Assembly (NCBI RefSeq): GCF_003363015.1
Contig: NZ_QRAP01000008.1
Location: 1 to 64,000 of the forward strand
Direction: 5' to 3'
DNA length: 64,000 nt
From: Enterobacillus tribolii
GTDB taxonomy: Bacteria; Pseudomonadota; Gammaproteobacteria; Enterobacterales; Enterobacteriaceae
A model generated the notes under the pieces. The model ran no database searches. It was not told the origin of the DNA and saw only the letters and a list, made by a program, of their open reading frames with translations. Shown piece after piece: positions 55,919 through 64,000 of the stretch. The translations under genes were made by a program, and so were the position numbers. How positions within the stretch are numbered: position 1 is the stretch's first letter; the number at the start of each line of letters is the position of its first letter.

Positions 55919-57787
55919 TTAAAACGCGAAGCACGAGCACCCTAACACGCCCCAGAATGCGCCTTCATCGGAAACCGGCATCGAGGAACCGCGGGCGAAG
56001 TCATGCGCGTGACCATGTACGCCACACGGGCCGCAGCACTGGTGAACCTGCGCCATCATGCCAACCTTCGCGCTGGCCGGCGGCGCGGCGCGATAGTGGC
56101 CCGGCACCTTCGTCACCGGCGACCACTCAGGCAGCACCGGGATCGGCGGCGGCGCCAGCGGGCTGAAGCTGCCCGCAGCATAGACGACTTTGCCGTCCAC
56201 CAGCGTCATGACCGACTCGATGCCCTTGATCGCTTCCTCGTCCACCGAGAAGTAATCCTGCGACAACACCACCATGTCCGCCAGTTGCCCGGCCTGAATG
56301 CGCCCTTTCTTACCCTGTTCGCTGGAGAACCAGGCGCTGCCGGCGGTCCACAGCTCCAGCGCCACGTCGCGCGCCAGACGGTTGCTGTCGTCATACATCA
56401 GCATTCCGCCCACGGTACGGCCGGAAACCAGCCAGTACAGCGCGGTCCACGGGTTGTAGCTGGCAACGCGGGTGGCGTCAGTGCCCAGCCCGACGGGAAC
56501 GCCCATCTCCAGCATTTTGGCGACCGGCGGCGTATGCTTCACAGCCTCCTTCCCGTAGCGATCGACGAAGTATTCCCCCTGGAACGCCATACGGTGCTGT
56601 ACCGCAATGCCGCCGCCCAACGCTTTTACGCGCTCGATATTACGCTCGGTGATGGTTTCCGCGTGGTCGAACAGCCAGTGCAGGCCATCAAACGGGATCT
56701 CGGCATTAACCTTCTCAAACACGTCCAGCATACGGCTGATCGATTCGTTGTAGGTGGCATGCAGGCGGAACGGCCAGCGGTTGGCGACCAGATGGCGCAC
56801 CACCCGCTCCAGTTCCTGCTCCATGCCCTCCGGCAGATCCGGGCGCGGCTGGAGGAAATCCTCAAAGTCCGCAGCGGAAAACACCAGCATTTCGCCCGCG
56901 CCGTTGCTGCGGTAAAAATCGGTGCCCTGGCCGGGTTTCAGCATGTCGGTCCACAACTGGAAATCTTCCAGCTCCTGTTTCGGCCGCTGGGTAAACAGGT
57001 TGTAGGCGATACGTACCGTCATCTGCTTATTCGCATGCAGTTGCTCAATTACCTGATAATCTTCCGGGTAATTCTGGAAACCGCCGCCGGCGTCGATGGC
57101 GCTGGTCACGCCCAGACGGTTCAGTTCGCGCATGAACTGGCGCGTGGAGTTGACCTGCTGTTCCAGCGGCAGCTTCGGCCCTTTCGCCAGCGTGGCGTAC
57201 AGAATCGTGGCGTTAGGCTTGGCGATCAGCATCCCGGTGGGGTTGCCGTTACCGTCGCGCACGATTTCGCCGCCCGGCGGGTTAGGCGTGTCTTTGGTGT
57301 ATCCCACCACCTTCAGCGCCGCGCGGTTAAGCAAGGCGCGATCATAGAGATGCAGCACGAATACCGGCGTATCCGGCGCGGCTTCGTTAAGTTCATCAAT
57401 CGTCGGCATGCGGCGTTCGGCGAACTGAAATTCCGTCCAGCCGCCCACGACACGCACCCATTGTGGCGACGGCGTGCGATCCGCCTGTTCTTTCAGCATG
57501 CGCAGCGCATCCGCCAGCGACGGCACGCCCTCCCAGCGCAGCTCCAGGTTGTAGTTCAGACCGCCGCGGATCAGATGCAGATGCGAGTCGTTCAGGCCGG
57601 GGATTACGGTGTGCCCTTTCAGATCAACGACCTGCGTGCCTTCGCCGGCATAAGACATCGCCATCGCGTCGGAACCGGCCGCCAGAATTTTTCCGTCGCG
57701 AATCGCGACCGCCTGCGCCAACGGATTCTGGCGATCAAGCGTGTGAATTTTTCCGTTGGTTAATATCAGTGATGCGTGCTGAGACAT
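55919..57787 (-). CDS. YtcJ-type metal-dependent amidohydrolase with cysteine/histidine tail
   Basis: A 622-residue amidohydrolase-superfamily protein. Metal ligand motif DSHLHLIRGG is near residue 68, with later ligands in LHWLFDHAETIT and GLGTDATRVASYNPW. The N- and C-terminal beta-sandwich halves (NGKIHTLDRQN, LADMVVLSQDYF) are in place. An unusual tail after residue 570 is rich in Cys and His (QVHQCCGPCGVHGHAHDFAR, GVLGCSCFAF) and may bind an additional metal. Substrate unknown; related enzymes hydrolyse formamides or cyclic amides. Last gene of a three-gene leftward operon. Confidence 0.85.
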   Translation of the reverse strand: MSQHASLILTNGKIHTLDRQNPLAQAVAIRDGKILAAGSDAMAMSYAGEGTQVVDLKGHTVIPGLNDSHLHLIRGGLNYNLELRWEGVPSLADALRMLKEQADRTPSPQWVRVVGGWTEFQFAERRMPTIDELNEAAPDTPVFVLHLYDRALLNRAALKVVGYTKDTPNPPGGEIVRDGNGNPTGMLIAKPNATILYATLAKGPKLPLEQQVNSTRQFMRELNRLGVTSAIDAGGGFQNYPEDYQVIEQLHANKQMTVRIAYNLFTQRPKQELEDFQLWTDMLKPGQGTDFYRSNGAGEMLVFSAADFEDFLQPRPDLPEGMEQELERVVRHLVANRWPFRLHATYNESISRMLDVFEKVNAEIPFDGLHWLFDHAETITERNIERVKALGGGIAVQHRMAFQGEYFVDRYGKEAVKHTPPVAKMLEMGVPVGLGTDATRVASYNPWTALYWLVSGRTVGGMLMYDDSNRLARDVALELWTAGSAWFSSEQGKKGRIQAGQLADMVVLSQDYFSVDEEAIKGIESVMTLVDGKVVYAAGSFSPLAPPPIPVLPEWSPVTKVPGHYRAAPPASAKVGMMAQVHQCCGPCGVHGHAHDFARGSSMPVSDEGAFWGVLGCSCFAF

Positions 57788-57810
57788 GAGACTTCCTCAT
57801 TATTCAGAAT

Positions 57811-58356
57811 TTACCCTTTGAGCCAGCGGGCAAACAGCCGGGTCATAACCGGCATCCAAAGCCAGACCACCAGGGCGACAACGAAGGCGTCATTAATAAA
57901 ATGCAGCGGCAGGGTGCCGACCATTGAAGGGAACAGTTTTGCGGTGATCCAGGGCACCAGGTTGGTGCTGGGGAAAATCACCAGCAGGGTAATTAAAAAC
58001 TGTTTCCAGCTTGCCGGCCGTTTTACGTCCGGCTCCGGGGGCGTAAACCAAAACGCCGCCTCGGTGCGTACTTCAATGTGGTCATCCGCCGCCAGCAACG
58101 GCGCGATTTCATCCACCAGTTGCTTGCGCCGGTCAGACTGCGTCCAGGCGTAGAGGTGTTCCAGGGTGTCGAAGCGAATGACGACGTTATAGGTATTGCC
58201 CTCCTTATGAGGACGAATAACGTTAACGCCGAGGTGGCCGGGGAAGGTTTGCGCTTCCGGCATGATACGCTCCAGCCAGCGCTCATAGGCCTGATGCTGC
58301 CCCGGTTGCAATGTGTGGGTTATCACTAACGTGATGGTGTTGCTTTTATCGGCCAT
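57811..58356 (-). CDS. Antibiotic-biosynthesis-monooxygenase-fold protein with membrane tail
   Basis: A 181-residue protein. The first 100 residues form an ABM dimeric alpha/beta barrel (LVITHTLQPGQHQAYERWLE, FPGHLGVNVIRPHKEGNTYN, VIRFDTLEHLYAW). Two hydrophobic segments follow (FLITLLVIFPSTNLVPWI and AFVVALVVWLWMPVMTRL), so it is membrane-anchored. The ABM fold supports heme-free oxygenation or simple ligand binding. GGAG lies nine bases before this ATG; it sits between the amidohydrolase and YcaC-like genes in one operon. Confidence 0.85.
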   Translation of the reverse strand: MADKSNTITLVITHTLQPGQHQAYERWLERIMPEAQTFPGHLGVNVIRPHKEGNTYNVVIRFDTLEHLYAWTQSDRRKQLVDEIAPLLAADDHIEVRTEAAFWFTPPEPDVKRPASWKQFLITLLVIFPSTNLVPWITAKLFPSMVGTLPLHFINDAFVVALVVWLWMPVMTRLFARWLKG

Positions 58357-58408
58357 CTGCCCGAACTCCATCAGGGCGGGATACCCCCGCCCTTCATTCC
58401 GTCTTCCG

Positions 58409-59050
58409 TCAGGCTTTACGCTGCGGCGCGCCGTGTACCAGCGTATACGCGTAATCCACGCCCATGCCGTAGGCGCCGCTGTGTTCGCGCACCAGATCCA
58501 TCACGGCGTCGTAGGTGTCTTTGCGCGCCCAGTCGCGTTGGTACTCCAGCAGAACCTGCTGCCAGGTTACCGGCACCGCGCCGGCCTGCACCATGCGGTC
58601 AATGGCGCGTTCGTGCGCATCGACTGAGGTGCCGCCGGAGGTGTCGGTCACGACGTACACTTCAAAACCTTCGTCCAGCGCCATCAGCGCCGGGAAGGTC
58701 AGGCAGACTTCGGTCCACAGGGCGGAGATGACCAGTTTTTTACGTCCGGTTGCCTTCACGGCTTTAACGAACGCGGCGTCTTCCCAGGAGTTCATAGAGG
58801 TACGCTCAATCGGCGTGATTTCCGGATGAACGGCCAGCAGTTCCGGCCAGATGTAACCGCTGAAGCTCTTGGTTTCGACGGAGGTGTAAATGGTCGGTAC
58901 ATTAAAAATCTTACCGGCTTTCGCCAATGCCACGTTGTTGTTCTTTAACAACTGGCGATCAATATTCGCCACGCCGAAAGCCATTTGCGGCTGGTGATCG
59001 ATAAAAATCAACGTGGAGTTCGTGGGATTGATGAGTTCGCGAATGGACAT
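58409..59050 (-). CDS. Isochorismatase-family cysteine hydrolase (YcaC-like)
   Basis: A 213-residue hydrolase with the catalytic triad pattern: Asp in LIFIDHQPQMAF, Lys in FVKAVKATGRKKLVISALWT and Cys in TEVCLTFPALMALDEGFEV. It aligns with E. coli YcaC over the core but diverges at both ends. It is the first gene of the operon, divergent from a LysR regulator 315 bases away. Amide, nitrile-derived or N-carbamoyl substrates are usual in the family; true substrate unknown. Confidence 0.88.
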   Translation of the reverse strand: MSIRELINPTNSTLIFIDHQPQMAFGVANIDRQLLKNNNVALAKAGKIFNVPTIYTSVETKSFSGYIWPELLAVHPEITPIERTSMNSWEDAAFVKAVKATGRKKLVISALWTEVCLTFPALMALDEGFEVYVVTDTSGGTSVDAHERAIDRMVQAGAVPVTWQQVLLEYQRDWARKDTYDAVMDLVREHSGAYGMGVDYAYTLVHGAPQRKA

Positions 59051-59365
59051 AATTAATCCTTAATAATCATTAAGATAATAGCGACTTGCGCCACCATATT
59101 GCTCACGTGACATCCTATCCGCCCTGCTATCCCAACGATAGCGGGAAATTTCTAACAACTTATTAAAGTTTTTTATGCTAACCACCGGACACAGCCTTGC
59201 GCCCTCCCGGCCAGTAAAGTGTAGAAGAAAAAATGAAGAATGCCGGGAAGGGGAAAAGGAAAGGTCGATGTTTTTCACTAAGTGCGCTATTTTACCCGCT
59301 ATATAGAGGAATTTACCGTCATCTTTCGCCAGGGATACAGGTGAGAACCGGAGCTATCTTGTCAT
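59051..59365. promoter_or_regulatory. Divergent promoter region between the ycaC-like operon and its LysR gene
   Basis: Non-coding on both strands. The layout (LysR divergent from a catabolic operon) predicts a LysR binding site here; I see no single convincing T-N11-A palindrome, so no site is called. Confidence 0.5.
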
Positions 59366-60274
59366 ATGCGTATAAACCTGGATGTTCTGCAAATCCTGGA
59401 TGCCCTGGAAAAGCATGGCAGCTTCGCGGCCGCCGCAGAATCCTTCTTCAAAACTCCTGCCGCACTGAGCTACATGGTGCAAAAGCTGGAAAGCGACCTG
59501 AATATCCAACTGCTTGACCGATCCGGCCACCGCGCCAAGTTCACCGAAACCGGTAAGATGGTGCTGGAAAAAGGACGCGCCCTGTTAAATGCCGCGCGGG
59601 ATCTGGAAAAGCATGCGGAACAGATGGAGTCCGGCTGGGAAAAAGAGCTGCTGATCGCCCTGGACGGCTCATTCCCCTTTCATCTGCTGCTGCCGATGAT
59701 TGAGCAATTTTACCGGCTGAACACCATGACCCGGCTGCGTTTCAGCCATCAGACGCTGGCCGGCTCCTGGGAGGAACTGACGCACAACGGCGCGGACATC
59801 ATTCTCGGCGCCATCAACGAGCCGCCCGGCTACTCCGGGTATTCGTTCAAAATGCTGGGCATGCTCGACAACGTGTTCGTCGTTTCCCCGGCGCACCCGC
59901 TGGCGAAGGAAAAAGATCCGCTGGACAACAAGCAGCTCCGCAGCCACCGCGCCATCGTCATCGGCGACACCGCCCGCCACAGCGCCCCGTTCTCTTATAA
60001 CTGCCTCGACGACCAGGAGCGCATGGTGGTGTACGATTTTCACAGCAAGCTCATGGCGCTGATTTCCGGGCTGGGCTGCGGCTACATGCCGCGTCACACC
60101 GTGGAAACCTACCTGCGCAACGGCTCGCTGGTGGAGAAAAAGACGGTGTCGTTTAAGCAAAAAGACATCGCCTTTCTTGGCTGGAATAACCTGTCTGACG
60201 GGTTGGCGGCGCGCTGGTGGCGGGATCAGATCCTCGCCTGCGAAATGGTGAAGTCGCTGTACGACAAAACGTAA
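59366..60274 (+). CDS. LysR-family regulator, divergent from the ycaC/ABM/ytcJ operon
   Basis: A 302-residue LTTR. The winged helix (LQILDALEKHGSFAAAAESF, SYMVQKLESDLNIQLLDRSG) is followed by a linker helix and a two-lobed effector domain (RLRFSHQTLAGSWEELTHNG, DIILGAINEPPGY). Target genes are most likely the adjacent divergent operon by the usual LTTR logic; the ligand is unknown. Ribosome site is weak (GAGCTA). Confidence 0.9.
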   Translation: MRINLDVLQILDALEKHGSFAAAAESFFKTPAALSYMVQKLESDLNIQLLDRSGHRAKFTETGKMVLEKGRALLNAARDLEKHAEQMESGWEKELLIALDGSFPFHLLLPMIEQFYRLNTMTRLRFSHQTLAGSWEELTHNGADIILGAINEPPGYSGYSFKMLGMLDNVFVVSPAHPLAKEKDPLDNKQLRSHRAIVIGDTARHSAPFSYNCLDDQERMVVYDFHSKLMALISGLGCGYMPRHTVETYLRNGSLVEKKTVSFKQKDIAFLGWNNLSDGLAARWWRDQILACEMVKSLYDKT

Positions 60275-60322
60275 CCCGCGCCTTCCCTGTACCGGAAAAC
60301 ACCGGTATTCCGTGGCGGCGCA

Positions 60323-61231
60323 TCACGCCTGCGTCGTCACATAATTTTGTTTTACCAACGCTGTTATCCACTCCATAAACACCTGTACCCGTTTCGCCAG
60401 GTTGCGCCGGTGCGGGTACACCAGCGAAACCGGCATCGGCGGCGGCGGATAGCCGGGCAGAATCTCAACCAAGCGACCTTCGGCAAGGTATTCCTTCACC
60501 CCGCTCAACGGCACCTGAATAATGCCCAACCCCGCCAGGCAGGCCGCCGTGTACGTTTCCGTATTATTTACCGCCAGCGCGCCGGGCACCCCGACGGACT
60601 TTACCCCGCCGTCCTCCAGATACTCAAACCGATCCGCCGCGCCCTGCGCATTCATGTAGTGCACCAAACGGTGAGCGCTCAGATCCGCCGGCGTCTGCGG
60701 CACGCCGTGCCGGGCAAGGTAGTCCCGGCTGGCGCAGTTCACCATGTTCAGCATCCCGAGCGGGCGCGCAATCAGCCCGGAATCCTGTAACACACCAACC
60801 CGCACCACACAGTCAAAGCCTTCATGAATCAGGTCTACCCGCCGGTCGCTGCTGCTCAGCTCCAGTTCCAGGGCGGGATGCGCTGCAAGAAACGCAGGCA
60901 GCGCGGAGACCACCAGGTTACGGCTGAAGCTGCCCGGCATATCGACCCGCAGGCGGCCGCTGACAGGCATGTCGTTGGCGCGGAACATGCCTTCCAGCTC
61001 GTCCATGTCGGCCAGCAGCGACTTGCAGCGCTCATAACAAATCTGACCATCCTGCGTCAGCGCCACCCGCCGCGTGGTGCGCTGCAGCAACCGGGTTCCC
61101 ATCTGATTTTCCAGCTGCGACACCGCCCCGGACACGCTTCCTTTCGGCAGCCCCATGACCTCCGCGGTCCGGCTGAAGCTGGAGAGTTCGGCTACGCTTA
61201 CAAAGATTTGCATCGCACTGATTTTGTCCAT
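60323..61231 (-). CDS. LysR-family regulator, divergent from an SDR gene
   Basis: A 302-residue LTTR of the CrgA/DmlR-like branch: MQIFVSVAELSSFSRTAEVM, GSVSGAVSQLENQMGTRLLQ, RTTRRVALTQDG, and an effector domain starting RLRVDMPGSFSRNLVVSALP. It lies 125 bases from the SDR gene it probably controls, with a palindromic LTTR box between them. Confidence 0.92.
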   Translation of the reverse strand: MDKISAMQIFVSVAELSSFSRTAEVMGLPKGSVSGAVSQLENQMGTRLLQRTTRRVALTQDGQICYERCKSLLADMDELEGMFRANDMPVSGRLRVDMPGSFSRNLVVSALPAFLAAHPALELELSSSDRRVDLIHEGFDCVVRVGVLQDSGLIARPLGMLNMVNCASRDYLARHGVPQTPADLSAHRLVHYMNAQGAADRFEYLEDGGVKSVGVPGALAVNNTETYTAACLAGLGIIQVPLSGVKEYLAEGRLVEILPGYPPPPMPVSLVYPHRRNLAKRVQVFMEWITALVKQNYVTTQA

Positions 61232-61251
61232 AGCGAATTGCTCTCCTGTAT

Positions 61252-61270
61252 TGTTCTTATAATTTGAACA
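61252..61270. promoter_or_regulatory. LysR-type operator between the LysR and SDR genes
   Basis: TGTTC-N9-GAACA is a perfect inverted repeat of the T-N11-A class, centred between the two divergent start codons. It contains TTATAAT, which could be the SDR -10 element, so binding would act directly on that promoter. Confidence 0.6.
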
Positions 61271-61356
61271 GTGTTGTCATATAAGACGAGTTTATCACGC
61301 CATGAACAACCAATAAGCTTATTCCGTTTTCCGTTCTTCACCCCGAGGAGTCTGAC

Positions 61357-62115
61357 ATGAGCAATAAACTGGTTTTGATCACCGGCGGCAGCCGCGGCCT
61401 GGGTAAAAGCATGGCATTACATCTGGCCGCCCATGGGGCCGATGTCATCATCACTTACCGCAGCAAGCGGCAGGAAGCCGACGACGTCGTGCAGCAACTC
61501 CGCCAGGCCGGCGTGAAGGGCGCAGCGCTGCAGTTGGATGTCGGGCAGCATCAAACCTTTCCCGCTTTTGTGGATGCGCTGCGCCAGCTTCTGGCGGCGG
61601 AATGGCAGCGCGACAGCATTGACCATTTAGTCAATAACGCAGGTATCGGTCATTACGTGCTGTTCGAAGAAACCACCGAAGCGCAGTTCGACGAGTTGAT
61701 GGCGATTCACTTCAAAGGCCCCTACTTCCTTACTCAGCGGCTGTTGCCGCACATCGCCAAAGGCGGCAGCATCCTTAATATCTCCAGCGGTCTGGCGCGC
61801 TTTACGATGCCCGGCTCCGGCACCTATGCGGCCATGAAAGGGGCAATGGAAGTCCTGACCCGTTATCAGGCCAAAGAACTGGGCGCACGTGGTATCCGGG
61901 TTAACGTTTTGGCGCCGGGCGCGATTGAAACCGATTTCGGCGGCGGCAGGGTGCGCGACAACAAAGAGATCAACAGCGCCGTCGCCGCGCAAACGGCATT
62001 GGGCCGGGCAGGCTTGCCGGACGACATCGGCGGCGCGGTGGCGGTTTTGCTGTCGGATGAGGCCGGCTGGATTAACGGCCAGCGTATCGAAGCCTCCGGC
62101 GGTATGTTCCTGTAA
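61357..62115 (+). CDS. Short-chain dehydrogenase/reductase (FabG-like)
   Basis: A 252-residue SDR: TGGSRGLGKS nucleotide loop, Arg-rich second strand YRSKRQEAD indicating NADP(H), NNAGIGHY, and active site ISSGLARFTMPGSGTYAAMK (Ser-Tyr-Lys). Ends GWINGQRIEASGGM, typical of the class. Divergent from the LysR gene. Often such pairs handle quinones or reactive carbonyls; substrate unknown. GAGGAG precedes the ATG. Confidence 0.92.
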   Translation: MSNKLVLITGGSRGLGKSMALHLAAHGADVIITYRSKRQEADDVVQQLRQAGVKGAALQLDVGQHQTFPAFVDALRQLLAAEWQRDSIDHLVNNAGIGHYVLFEETTEAQFDELMAIHFKGPYFLTQRLLPHIAKGGSILNISSGLARFTMPGSGTYAAMKGAMEVLTRYQAKELGARGIRVNVLAPGAIETDFGGGRVRDNKEINSAVAAQTALGRAGLPDDIGGAVAVLLSDEAGWINGQRIEASGGMFL

Positions 62116-62120
62116 CGCCG

Positions 62121-62912
62121 CTATAGTTGCGTTACGCCGTAGCGCTGCGCCAGCTGTTTCAGCTCGGTGCAGCGCTGCCATAGCCCCCGTCCCACCGGAT
62201 GAAAACTTCCGATAAGCAAATCATCGCGAACCTGTTGCAGGCGGACGTCCGACATCGCCTCACGCAGCGCCCGCCGCAGCGCCGGGATGATTTCCGCATT
62301 TCTGGCGGACGTCACCAGCGGCAGGCCCGGTGCCGCCGGCGTCATGCCGATAACGCGCAGTTCCTGTAGCAACGCCGGTTTCTCACGCTGGAGCAAGGCC
62401 AGCGTCACGCAGTCCACGGCGGCGATATCCGCTTCATTATGCTTAACCGCCAGCAGAGAATGGTAATGGGAGCCGGTACGGTGCGCGGAAGCGAAAAAAC
62501 GGCCGTTCTTCGCCAGCGGTGCGATCAGCGCCCGCAGCGCGTTGTAGCCGGAATGCGAGTCTTCGCTGTTATACGCCGCCCGGCGATCGCGAAAATCAGC
62601 GATATCGTCGGCGCGCTCATCGGCACGCGCCACCAGCATGCTACGGTAGTCAATGTCTTCACACCCCTCAGCCAGATAGCTGAACGCGCCGACCACTTCT
62701 ACCCGATCGCGCAGCGTTTCCTGCAGCGGAAAACCGCAGGTTTGGCTCAGCAGTAAATCCGGCTGTTGCCAGTGTTCGTAAAAATCCTCCGGCCAGCTCA
62801 GCGTTACGCCCCGCTCCATAACGCCTTCGCGCCGCAGCCAATACGCAATCCCCTGCCACAACAACTCGACGTCGGCGCGCCGTACGTCATACATCGGTAA
62901 AGAAGCCCGCAT
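62121..62912 (-). CDS. PhnD/SsuA-type substrate-binding-like protein without signal peptide
   Basis: A 263-residue protein resembling the PhnD-like periplasmic binding fold: ASLPMYDVRRADVELLWQGI, DLLLSQTCGFPLQETLRDRV, AYNSEDSHSGYNALRALIAP and AVKHNEADIAAVDCVTLALL. Typical members bind phosphonate or related ligands, but this one has no export signal: MRASLPMY runs straight into the first strand. GGAGG supports the ATG. It is the third gene of an ABC-transporter operon, 13 bases after the permease, and may be a cytoplasmic sensor or enzyme rather than the transport receptor. Confidence 0.75.
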   Translation of the reverse strand: MRASLPMYDVRRADVELLWQGIAYWLRREGVMERGVTLSWPEDFYEHWQQPDLLLSQTCGFPLQETLRDRVEVVGAFSYLAEGCEDIDYRSMLVARADERADDIADFRDRRAAYNSEDSHSGYNALRALIAPLAKNGRFFASAHRTGSHYHSLLAVKHNEADIAAVDCVTLALLQREKPALLQELRVIGMTPAAPGLPLVTSARNAEIIPALRRALREAMSDVRLQQVRDDLLIGSFHPVGRGLWQRCTELKQLAQRYGVTQL

Positions 62913-62925
62913 GTCATCCTCCTTG

Positions 62926-63687
62926 TTATGTGCGACGCCAACGCGTCAGCCTCAGCGCCGCATGCTCAAACGCGGCGTCAGTCACAATCGCCAGCAACGC
63001 GACCATCACCGCGCCCTGCAACACGTATGCTGTGTTAAACCCGCTCAGGCCGATGATGATGGGCAACCCCAGCGTTTTTACGCCTACGGTGGACGCGATC
63101 GCCGCGGTCCCGGTGTTGATAACGACGGAAGTCCGCACGCCGGCCAGAATCACCGGCGCCGCCAGCGGCAGCTCCGCGCGCAGCAGAACCTGCGTGCGGC
63201 TCATCCCGGCGCCGTACGCGATTTCCCGCACCGACGGCGGCACCGACTCAATGCCGCTGATGGTGCCCTGTAACACCGGCAACAGGCCGTACAGCGTCAG
63301 CGCAATGACGGCCGGCTCAGCGCTGAACCCCATCAGGGGTACTGCGATCGCCAGCACCGCCACCGGCGGAAATGTTTGCCCGATGGCCGCCACGGTTTCG
63401 ACCAGAGGGCGGAACTCCGCGCCGGCGCGGTGCGTGACGAATAAACCGCCGCTGATGCCAATCAGCGCGGCAATCAGGCTGGAAACGCATACCAGTCCGG
63501 CATGCGCCAGCGTCAGGCTCCAGAAGGTATCCTGCAGGTAAACCGGCCGTACCTGCTCCGGGAACAGCCAGGCGAAAAAGGCGTGCATATGCGGCATGCC
63601 GAACATCAGCGCCAGCAGCAGCACGCTGCCCCAAATGAGCGGATCGCAACGCCGCCGCGCAGGGGCCGGCAGGTCATCGTCCATCAT
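62926..63687 (-). CDS. ABC transporter permease, osmoprotectant (OpuCB/YehW) type
   Basis: A 253-residue permease with five to six membrane helices. The ABC-contact loop appears as [29 protein letters not shown] (EAA motif), and the core [22 protein letters not shown] is typical of glycine-betaine/choline permeases of the OpuC/YehYW class. Start overlaps the upstream ATPase gene by 14 bases, showing a coupled operon. Confidence 0.88.
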   Translation of the reverse strand: MMDDDLPAPARRRCDPLIWGSVLLLALMFGMPHMHAFFAWLFPEQVRPVYLQDTFWSLTLAHAGLVCVSSLIAALIGISGGLFVTHRAGAEFRPLVETVAAIGQTFPPVAVLAIAVPLMGFSAEPAVIALTLYGLLPVLQGTISGIESVPPSVREIAYGAGMSRTQVLLRAELPLAAPVILAGVRTSVVINTGTAAIASTVGVKTLGLPIIIGLSGFNTAYVLQGAVMVALLAIVTDAAFEHAALRLTRWRRT

Positions 63688-64000
63688 TGCCGCCTCCTGA
63701 CTGCGCCAGCAGATCGGCGAAATGCAGTACGCCTACAGGCTCGCCGCAGCCGTCCACCACCGGCAGTTTGTCCGTACCGCGGCTGATGAACTCAGACAGC
63801 GCCTCACGCAGGCTCAGCCCGGCGCACAGCGGCGGCTGCGTGCCGGAAAACGTTTCCTGCCGTACGTATTTTTCCACCCGTCCCAGGCCCAGCAGCTTGA
63901 TGCCCACGTCGCTGCCGCCGAAAAATTGCCGGACAAAATCGTTGTTCGGCCGGGTCAGCAGCGTATGCGGCGTCCCCTGCTGAATCACCCTGCCGCCGTC
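63674..64000 (-). CDS. C-terminal part of the ABC transporter ATPase (OpuCA-like)
   Basis: Only the last 108 residues are in the window; the frame is open through the right edge. It begins [20 protein letters not shown], the standard end of an ABC nucleotide-binding domain, then [20 protein letters not shown] and a CBS-like segment ([31 protein letters not shown]). The CBS tail is the ionic-strength sensor of osmoprotectant importers of the OpuA/OpuC type, though only one CBS repeat is seen. It pairs with the permease. Confidence 0.88.
   Translation of the reverse strand, partial: DGGRVIQQGTPHTLLTRPNNDFVRQFFGGSDVGIKLLGLGRVEKYVRQETFSGTQPPLCAGLSLREALSEFISRGTDKLPVVDGCGEPVGVLHFADLLAQSGGGNDGR

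Noticed and set aside
56003-57763. 586-codon open frame on the plus strand opposite the YtcJ-type gene
   Set aside because: It is an antisense shadow of a well-supported gene; the translation is Arg/His/Gln-rich with no domain, as expected from opposite-strand reading of GC-rich codons.
1-64000. CRISPR array, rRNA operon or replication origin
   Set aside because: No regularly spaced identical repeats, no rRNA sequence, and the single DnaA-like TTATCCACT at 47888 is isolated.

Overview
The window is about 64 kb of chromosome from a Gram-negative gammaproteobacterium of the order Enterobacterales. Several genes are close to enterobacterial families (RoxA/YcfD, YqjH-YqjI, CstA-YbdD, YjiA, ecotin, YbiT, YcaC-like). 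The gene mix (a large Vibrio-type T6SS with VasH/VasI/VasL-like accessories, Rhs and Tae4 effectors, cstA-ybdD-yjiA) fits the soft-rot/plant-associated Pectobacteriaceae (Brenneria, Pectobacterium, Dickeya and relatives), but genus assignment is inference. Core genes are moderately GC-rich. AT-rich patches (about 1.4-2.15, 29.4-30.05, 31.15-32.4 and 34.5-36.0 kb) mark toxin/immunity cassettes, regulatory DNA and eroded islands.

Region 1 (1-1.3 kb): a 5'-truncated IS3-family element whose OrfA and OrfB are fused in one frame, abutting an N-terminally truncated SymE-like toxin gene. Region 2 (1.4-31.9 kb): a complete type VI secretion locus. Reading leftward from 29.4 kb: tssB, tssC, tssE, tssF, tssG, tagH, tssJ, tssK, tssL, tssH(clpV), a VasH-like regulator without an AAA+ domain, vasI, tssA, tssM, vasL, then, after a promoter gap, an effector module vgrG-eagR-rhs-immunity. 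Two hcp genes lie divergently to the right, followed by a decayed effector-like ORF and a small membrane protein. All 13 core tss functions are present.

Region 3 (32.4-36 kb): a GNAT acetyltransferase, a secreted alpha/beta hydrolase, an odd tRNA-Arg(CCT)-like sequence without encoded CCA, a periplasmic four-cysteine protein next to a peptidoglycan-binding fragment, and a tiny secreted peptide; this looks like an eroded insertion site. Region 4 (36-38.8 kb): roxA, then the divergent yqjH/yqjI ferric-siderophore reductase and its PadR regulator, with a Fur box between them. Region 5 (39-46.3 kb): a MocR-type regulator convergent with a six-gene operon (SDR, DeoC-type aldolase, HAD phosphatase, two zinc dehydrogenases, organophosphate-type MFS transporter), apparently a self-contained route for an unknown sugar, polyol or sugar phosphate.

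Region 6 (46.6-49 kb): a stand-alone tae4/tai4 T6SS amidase effector/immunity pair and an orphan fimbrial subunit. Region 7 (49-55.8 kb): yjiA, ybdD, cstA (peptide/pyruvate transport), a 58-residue membrane protein, ecotin and ybiT. Region 8 (55.9-64 kb): an operon of YtcJ-like amidohydrolase, membrane-anchored monooxygenase-fold protein and YcaC-like hydrolase divergent from a LysR regulator; a second LysR/SDR divergent pair; and an osmoprotectant-type ABC transporter running off the right edge.
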